Of a stretch of DNA of 10,222 nt, positions 7,320 to 10,222 are shown piece by piece. Under the pieces are notes generated by a model. The model made no database searches and was not told the DNA's origin. It worked only from the letters and a program-made list of their open reading frames with translations. The DNA is taken from positions 1 to 10,222 of the forward strand of contig JAEUHU010000466.1 in assembly GCA_016793305.1 (NCBI GenBank), in the 5' to 3' direction. Every line of letters starts with the position of its first letter. Positions within the stretch are counted from its first letter, which is position 1. The stretch is from Planctomycetota bacterium (GTDB taxonomy: Bacteria; Planctomycetota; UBA1135; UBA2386). The position numbers and the translations under genes were made by a program.

Positions 7320-7723
7320 GGGGGCGAGGATCTGAGCGATCGGCGCCGGAGATTTCCAGGCGCGTCCGGTCAGCGACCGGAAAAGTGGGACCCGCGACAG
7401 GCACTGCAGGCAAAGGATCGAAGTCGGCGAATCATGGCCCGTCGCGGGTTCCGTGTTCGTTCCCCGGCTCTCGCCGGTGCCTGATTCTCGGCAGCGATCG
7501 CTCTCGCCCAAGTGCCGCACTTCACGCGACCAACGACGTGCTGCTGGAGGTTTTCACCAGGGTCGCGTTCGCACCGGCGCGTGGCGTCGTCGGCCCCTTC
7601 GATCAGCGATTTTCTTTCTCTCGCACTGGGACGTCGGGCCGTTCGCGCCACCGAACGTGGCGGGAATCGGCACGTGGTCCAGCGGCACGGTGCGAAGGCC
7701 GCGATGCGCGGCTGGGGCGACGC
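7320..7723. other. 404-bp region without a convincing gene; prfB leader/promoter region
   Basis: This lies between the prfB start and the stop of the next minus-strand gene. Short open frames here have poor amino-acid composition (Arg/Ser-rich) and no recognisable motif. The strand-specific stems within 7366-7477 are listed separately. Another hairpin, CGTTCG-CGCCAC-CGAACG, lies at 7640-7657 without a T-run. No clear -35/-10 pair is visible; the best minus-strand candidate is TTGGGC with GAGAAT 16 bases later (about 7511-7484), which is poor. A prfB promoter must lie here if transcription does not come from the gene beyond. Confidence 0.5.
7366..7477 (-). repeat. Cluster of inverted repeats in the prfB 5' region
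   Basis: Three pairing elements sit in a row. Read on the minus strand, CCGGC-GAGA-GCCGG (7477-7464) is a five-base-pair hairpin closed by a GNRA-type loop. A 12-base element at 7452-7441 pairs with 7398-7387 in 11 of 12 positions, with core CCCGCGAC/GTCGCGGG, enclosing 42 bases. CCGGTC-GCT-GACCGG (7380-7366) is a perfect six-pair hairpin. On the plus strand the single mismatch in the long stem becomes a G-U pair, so an RNA from either strand could fold. Whether it is transcribed is unknown; a structured leader for prfB is an inference. Confidence 0.45.
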
Positions 7724-7978
7724 TCAGGGCTCGAGCAGCTTGCGCAGCGAGGCGAAGAAGCGGTTCCAGCCGGCCAGCGCCTTGCCGAGGTCGCGGCGCA
7801 CCTGCACGTCGCGCTCGAAGGTCTCGGCCAGCAGTTCGAGCAGGGGCACCCGCGCATGCTCGGGCGTCGCAGGATCGAGGATGGTGACGACCATCGGGCG
7901 AACGGCCAGAAGGAACCGGGGGTCCTGGTTCTGGTGGCGCTGCGAGAGTTCGGACAGCAGGGAATCGACTCGTTCCAT
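7724..7978 (-). CDS. Hypothetical protein, 84 residues
   Basis: ATG 7978 was chosen over an in-frame GTG at 8026 because a purine-rich GGGAAG sits five bases upstream and the added residues look non-native. The protein starts MERVDSLLSELSQRHQNQDP, continues with helical segments (PLLELLAETFERDVQVRRDLGKALA) and ends WNRFFASLRKLLEP before TGA. No signal peptide, membrane segment or known motif is seen. The pattern is of a small all-helical cytosolic protein. Codons are mostly G/C-ending, arguing that it is real. It stands alone between two intergenic stretches of 404 and 167 bp. No family is recognised. Confidence 0.7.
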   Translation of the reverse strand: MERVDSLLSELSQRHQNQDPRFLLAVRPMVVTILDPATPEHARVPLLELLAETFERDVQVRRDLGKALAGWNRFFASLRKLLEP

Positions 7979-8060
7979 GGGCACTTCCCGGCAGCCGAGG
8001 GGGCGACTGCCGGTGAACAGTACCACGCTGGCGCGAACCGGGTCGGCTGTCCCGCATCAG

Positions 8061-8096
8061 ATGGGCGGCAACTGCCCATGCCGCCGGCACCGCCGG
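8061..8096. repeat. Overlapping inverted repeats in a 167-bp gap
   Basis: In the gap between the Fis-type regulator stop (8146) and the 84-residue gene start (7978), GGCGGCA 8064-8070 pairs with TGCCGCC 8079-8085. ATGGGC 8061-8066 pairs with GCCCAT 8074-8079, which is incompatible with the first stem. CCGGC 8084-8088 pairs with GCCGG 8092-8096. No T-run follows on either strand. It could end transcription of the upstream gene or lie in the leader of the downstream gene. Confidence 0.35.
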
Positions 8097-8145
8097 GTGA
8101 CGAGCGCCGCAACCCAACAGCGAGGCTGGCCGCGGCTCTTGGTGC

Positions 8146-8559
8146 CTACAGGATCGTCATCGAGCTGGCCGAGCCCATGCGCTTCCTCGCCAGGGCCTCG
8201 GACGCCTTGTAGCTCTTCAGCTTGTTGTAGAGGGTCTTGGTGTCGATCCCAAGGATGCGAGCGGCGCGCGTCTTGTTGCCGCCGGTCGACGCGAGCACGC
8301 GCTGGATGTGGCGCTTCTCGACCTCGGCCAGGGTGAGCTTCAGGGTCTCCTCGATGGAGTTCTCCGCCACCATCCGATGCAGCGCCTGCGAAGGCTCCAC
8401 CAGCACGAGGTCGAACTCGGCCCCTTCGAGGCGGCCGCGCAGCTCGTCGACAGAGCTGCAGGAGGTGACGAGGCACCCCCATTCCGCAGTCGTCTTGGCC
8501 AGAGCACCAGCCGCCGGATCGCGAGCGGAGTAGAGAAGCAGTCGCTTGCCGAGATTCAT
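8146..8559 (-). CDS. Small regulator: truncated receiver-like domain plus Fis-type helix-turn-helix
   Basis: The product is 137 residues from ATG 8559 to TAG 8146. Residues 5-56 resemble the first half of a response-regulator receiver ([19 protein letters not shown] ... [11 protein letters not shown]). The position expected for the phospho-aspartate holds Glu55, the acidic pair after the first strand is absent (LLLYSARD), and the fold stops after the third strand. Residues 76-117 are a Fis/NtrC-type DNA-binding domain: [31 protein letters not shown] and [11 protein letters not shown] are characteristic. The sigma-54 AAA+ domain that usually joins such parts is missing. It is therefore probably a DNA-binding protein that is not controlled by phosphorylation. 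No Shine-Dalgarno is evident. It has long gaps on both sides, so it is likely transcribed alone. Its targets are unknown. Confidence 0.88.
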   Translation of the reverse strand: MNLGKRLLLYSARDPAAGALAKTTAEWGCLVTSCSSVDELRGRLEGAEFDLVLVEPSQALHRMVAENSIEETLKLTLAEVEKRHIQRVLASTGGNKTRAARILGIDTKTLYNKLKSYKASEALARKRMGSASSMTIL

Positions 8560-8855
8560 GAGCGATGTGTGGGAAACGCCACCATGCGCGTTGCCTGCCC
8601 GGCGAGGGGCAGGAGCGAGATTCCGCGGGGCCGGACGGAACGGTCGCTACGCAGGCGGATGCGGGACAGGTGGCCGAAAACGCCGCGGAGCTGCTACGAG
8701 AACTGCCGCAAGACGTGAGGTTCTTGCCGACATTTCCACGTCGCACCAAAACTGCGTTCAGGGACCGGCTTGGCTACCCCCATGCCCCTCGCGTGTAACC
8801 TCTCCTCCAAACTCTCCTTGGCAGCTGTCGCCAGGATCGGGGATGAGTCGCCCTG
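8560..8855. other. 296-bp intergenic region upstream of the Fis-type regulator
   Basis: This lies between the lipoprotein stop (8856) and the regulator start (8559), both on the minus strand, so it should hold the regulator's promoter unless it is co-transcribed. I see no convincing -35/-10 pair and no terminator with a T-run. A plus-strand open frame from 8565 has no recognisable content, and a 29-codon minus-strand frame from 8783 follows a purine-rich stretch (GGAGGAGAGG) too far upstream of its ATG. Third-base composition is less biased than in the neighbouring genes, which supports a non-coding stretch. Confidence 0.45.
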
Positions 8856-9719
8856 CTACGGATCGTCCTTCGGCGACAGGGCGATGTGGCCGGAGCCGCT
8901 GCGCAGGATCACCTTGGTGGCGCCGGTGCCGATGGCGCCGACCAGCACCGCCCCGAACTCCTGGACCGTCTGCGCGGTCAGCCCGAAGCCGTTGCCGATC
9001 TTCCCCTTCTCCACACGGGCGTCGACCTCGAACATCGCCGCCGTCGGCAGGTAGCACTGCACGGTGCCCTGGCCGGTGATCAGGCGGACCTTGCCGCCCG
9101 TCTCCCGCACGAACACCTGCATGTCGCCGAGGTTCGTCTGCAGGTCGACGTCGCCGCGATGCCCGAAGGCGATCACGTTGCCGCTGCCGGTCTTGGCGAC
9201 GACCCCACCCGCGCAGTTCTCGAACCGCAGGTCGCCGCGCCCGGTGCGCACCTGGCTCGCTGCCTTGCGGTCACCCAGGGTGACATGGCCGCTGCCGGTG
9301 ATGACGATCTCGAGCGGCAGGTCCGCCGGCAGACGCACGCCGAGCTCGAGCCCGAGGATGCCAGCGACTCCCTCGGGCAACGCCGGGCTGCGCAGCACCA
9401 GCAGCTCCGGACGCTTTGGATCGTCGACCACGCGGAACGTCAGCGGCACGGCCTCCAGGCGCGACAGCATCTCGGCCGAATCCGCGGCCCGACGGACGCC
9501 GCCATCGATCTGGATCGAACGATCCGAACTCGTCGCCACACCGATGGTTCCGTTCTCGATCTCGATCCGGATCGCGGTCTTGCCGGAGACCTCTGCCACC
9601 CGCTGGGAAAGCTCGGCGACCGAGCGGTGGCTGCAGCCGCCGAGCAACGCCAGCAAGCCACCGGCGAGCAGCGTTCCGGAACGGAGCCAGGCCGAGCGAG
9701 GGCGGCACGTTCGGACCAT
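8856..9719 (-). CDS. DUF4097-like beta-solenoid lipoprotein
   Basis: From ATG 9719 the product has 287 residues. MVRTCRPRSAWLRSGTLLAG begins a lipoprotein signal ending LLGGC with Cys29 as the lipid-modified residue, placing it in the envelope. ATGs at 9734 and 9749 would only lengthen the signal peptide; none has a strong Shine-Dalgarno. Residues 47-72 carry short strands (KTAIRIEIENGTIGVATSS). From about 130 to the end there is a ladder of G-x-G turns: TGSGHV (141), TGRGDL (159), TGSGNV (177), TNLGDM (195), TGQGTV (215) and SGSGHI (274). The first four are spaced exactly 18 residues apart. This is the pattern of DUF4097-type putative adhesin or beta-strand-repeat proteins. It stops with TAG and is divergent from an ECF sigma factor gene 143 bp away; these families are often neighbours. 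The molecular role is unknown. Confidence 0.88.
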   Translation of the reverse strand: MVRTCRPRSAWLRSGTLLAGGLLALLGGCSHRSVAELSQRVAEVSGKTAIRIEIENGTIGVATSSDRSIQIDGGVRRAADSAEMLSRLEAVPLTFRVVDDPKRPELLVLRSPALPEGVAGILGLELGVRLPADLPLEIVITGSGHVTLGDRKAASQVRTGRGDLRFENCAGGVVAKTGSGNVIAFGHRGDVDLQTNLGDMQVFVRETGGKVRLITGQGTVQCYLPTAAMFEVDARVEKGKIGNGFGLTAQTVQEFGAVLVGAIGTGATKVILRSGSGHIALSPKDDP

Positions 9720-9862
9720 GGCATCGGCGGTCATGCTCGGAGCAGACATTGCCCCTGGCAACCATCGCCGTCCAGCCGGAGTTTCCTGCCGCCTGGTCCG
9801 TTTGCCGCCCCGCTCTGCCCCATGCGGAGCGGTACCAGGCGCCGATACTCTCCCGACCGCAG
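9720..9862. promoter_or_regulatory. Divergent intergenic region between lipoprotein and ECF sigma genes
   Basis: These 143 bp separate two outward-facing start codons, so promoters for both should lie here. On the plus strand GATACT (9844-9849) lies 13 bases before the sigma-factor ATG and matches four of six bases of a -10 box, but no -35 box is found at the right distance and no typical ECF AAC-type -35 motif is seen. Alternative lipoprotein ATGs at 9734 and 9749 lie inside this interval. Confidence 0.3.
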
Positions 9863-10222
9863 ATGGCACAGCCGAGCCAGGACTTCCAACCCGACCCGGT
9901 GACGATGGTGGCCTACCATCGCGCCCTGGCCGAGCACGCCGACAGCCTCAAGGCCTACGCCACCCGCCTGCTCGGTGACTCGATCGCCGCCGAGGACGTG
10001 GCGCAGGACTCGTTCCTGGCCCTCTATCGCCACCTCAACCAGGTGCCGACCGCAGCCTTCCGGCCCTGGCTGTTCCGCGTCGCCCGCAACCTGTGCCTCG
10101 ACCAGCTGCGACGCCGCAAGTTCAAGCTGAGCCTGTTCCGCGATCTGCAGAAGGACGAGGAGCAACCGTTCACGCCGTCGGACCTGCGCAGCGTGCGCCC
10201 CGACGAGGTGATCGAGTCGCAG
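9863..10222 (+). CDS. ECF-family RNA polymerase sigma factor, N-terminal part (runs off window)
   Basis: ATG 9863 opens a frame of 120 codons with no stop before the window end. The protein starts MAQPSQDFQPDPVTMVAYHR and shows the sigma-70 region 2 of extracytoplasmic-function factors. ALAEHADSLKAYATRLLGD (regions 1.2/2.1) is followed by IAAEDVAQDSFLALYRHL, the region 2.2 helix that binds the core beta' subunit, and FRPWLFRVARNLCLDQLRRR, region 2.3/2.4 for promoter melting and -10 recognition. A charged linker (RDLQKDEEQPFTPSDLRS) begins before the cut, and region 4 lies beyond it. No Shine-Dalgarno is evident. It is transcribed away from the DUF4097-type lipoprotein gene. An anti-sigma factor might follow downstream, but this cannot be seen. 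Confidence 0.93.
   Translation, partial: MAQPSQDFQPDPVTMVAYHRALAEHADSLKAYATRLLGDSIAAEDVAQDSFLALYRHLNQVPTAAFRPWLFRVARNLCLDQLRRRKFKLSLFRDLQKDEEQPFTPSDLRSVRPDEVIESQ

Noticed and set aside
7381..7460. Possible tRNA or other known structured RNA in the prfB upstream region
   Set aside because: No T-arm with a proper stem, no anticodon arm and no CCA end on either strand; no motif of RNase P RNA, SRP RNA or tmRNA was recognised.
7320..7520. N-terminal extension of the prfB leader frame to 7520
   Set aside because: The frame is open, but the added residues do not resemble RF2, and ATG 7319 gives the standard leader length of about 25 codons.
8693..8783. 29-codon minus-strand frame after GGAGGAGAGG
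   Set aside because: The purine-rich stretch is about 15 bases from the ATG, too far for a normal ribosome site, and the peptide shows nothing recognisable.
8770..8786. GG-N10-GC element resembling a sigma-54 promoter on the plus strand
   Set aside because: The -12 part is a poor match and it points away from the regulator towards no gene; GG-N10-GC alone is frequent in GC-rich DNA.
8565..8798. 77-codon plus-strand open frame upstream of the Fis-type regulator
   Set aside because: Mixed codon use, no ribosome site, no recognisable motif; probably non-coding.

Overview
This is a GC-rich bacterial window made almost entirely of chromosomal genes. There is no rRNA, tRNA, CRISPR array, transposase or phage gene that I can see. 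Most long open frames on the opposite strand are antisense shadows caused by the high GC content. The lineage cannot be fixed from the sequence. High GC, a DUF4097-type lipoprotein, an ECF sigma factor and a Fis-type regulator would suit Planctomycetota or another high-GC Gram-negative phylum, but this is a low-confidence guess.

Positions 1-513 (+) hold the 3' end of an unrecognised gene, possibly the C-terminal part of a DGQHR-domain protein. It converges on a large minus-strand block. From 7319 down to 597 this block reads prfB (peptide release factor 2) - purH - a 119-residue hypothetical protein - a yggS-type PLP-homeostasis protein - nth (endonuclease III) - a small envelope beta-barrel-like protein - a polytopic membrane protein. 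Junctions are very tight: ATGA overlap at prfB/purH, GTGA overlap at hypothetical/yggS, abutting or short gap at yggS/nth, GTGA overlap at nth/envelope protein, and gaps of 19 and 61 bp elsewhere. The block therefore looks like one operon joining translation termination, purine synthesis, vitamin B6 homeostasis, base-excision repair and two envelope proteins.

The best-supported unusual feature is the programmed +1 frameshift in prfB. A 24-codon leader ends in CTT TGA C with an AAGGTG element three bases upstream, and reading continues in the +1 frame into the RF2 body. The 404-bp region upstream of prfB has no convincing gene but can fold into several stems.

Further along the minus strand are an 84-residue hypothetical protein (7724-7978), a small protein fusing a truncated receiver-like domain to a Fis-type helix-turn-helix (8146-8559), and a lipoprotein with an 18-residue solenoid-like repeat of DUF4097 type (8856-9719). 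Divergent from the lipoprotein, an ECF sigma factor starts at 9863 (+) and runs off the window end. I see no clearly undescribed multi-gene system. The items most worth checking are the prfB leader, the pseudo-receiver regulator and the sigma factor/DUF4097 pair.
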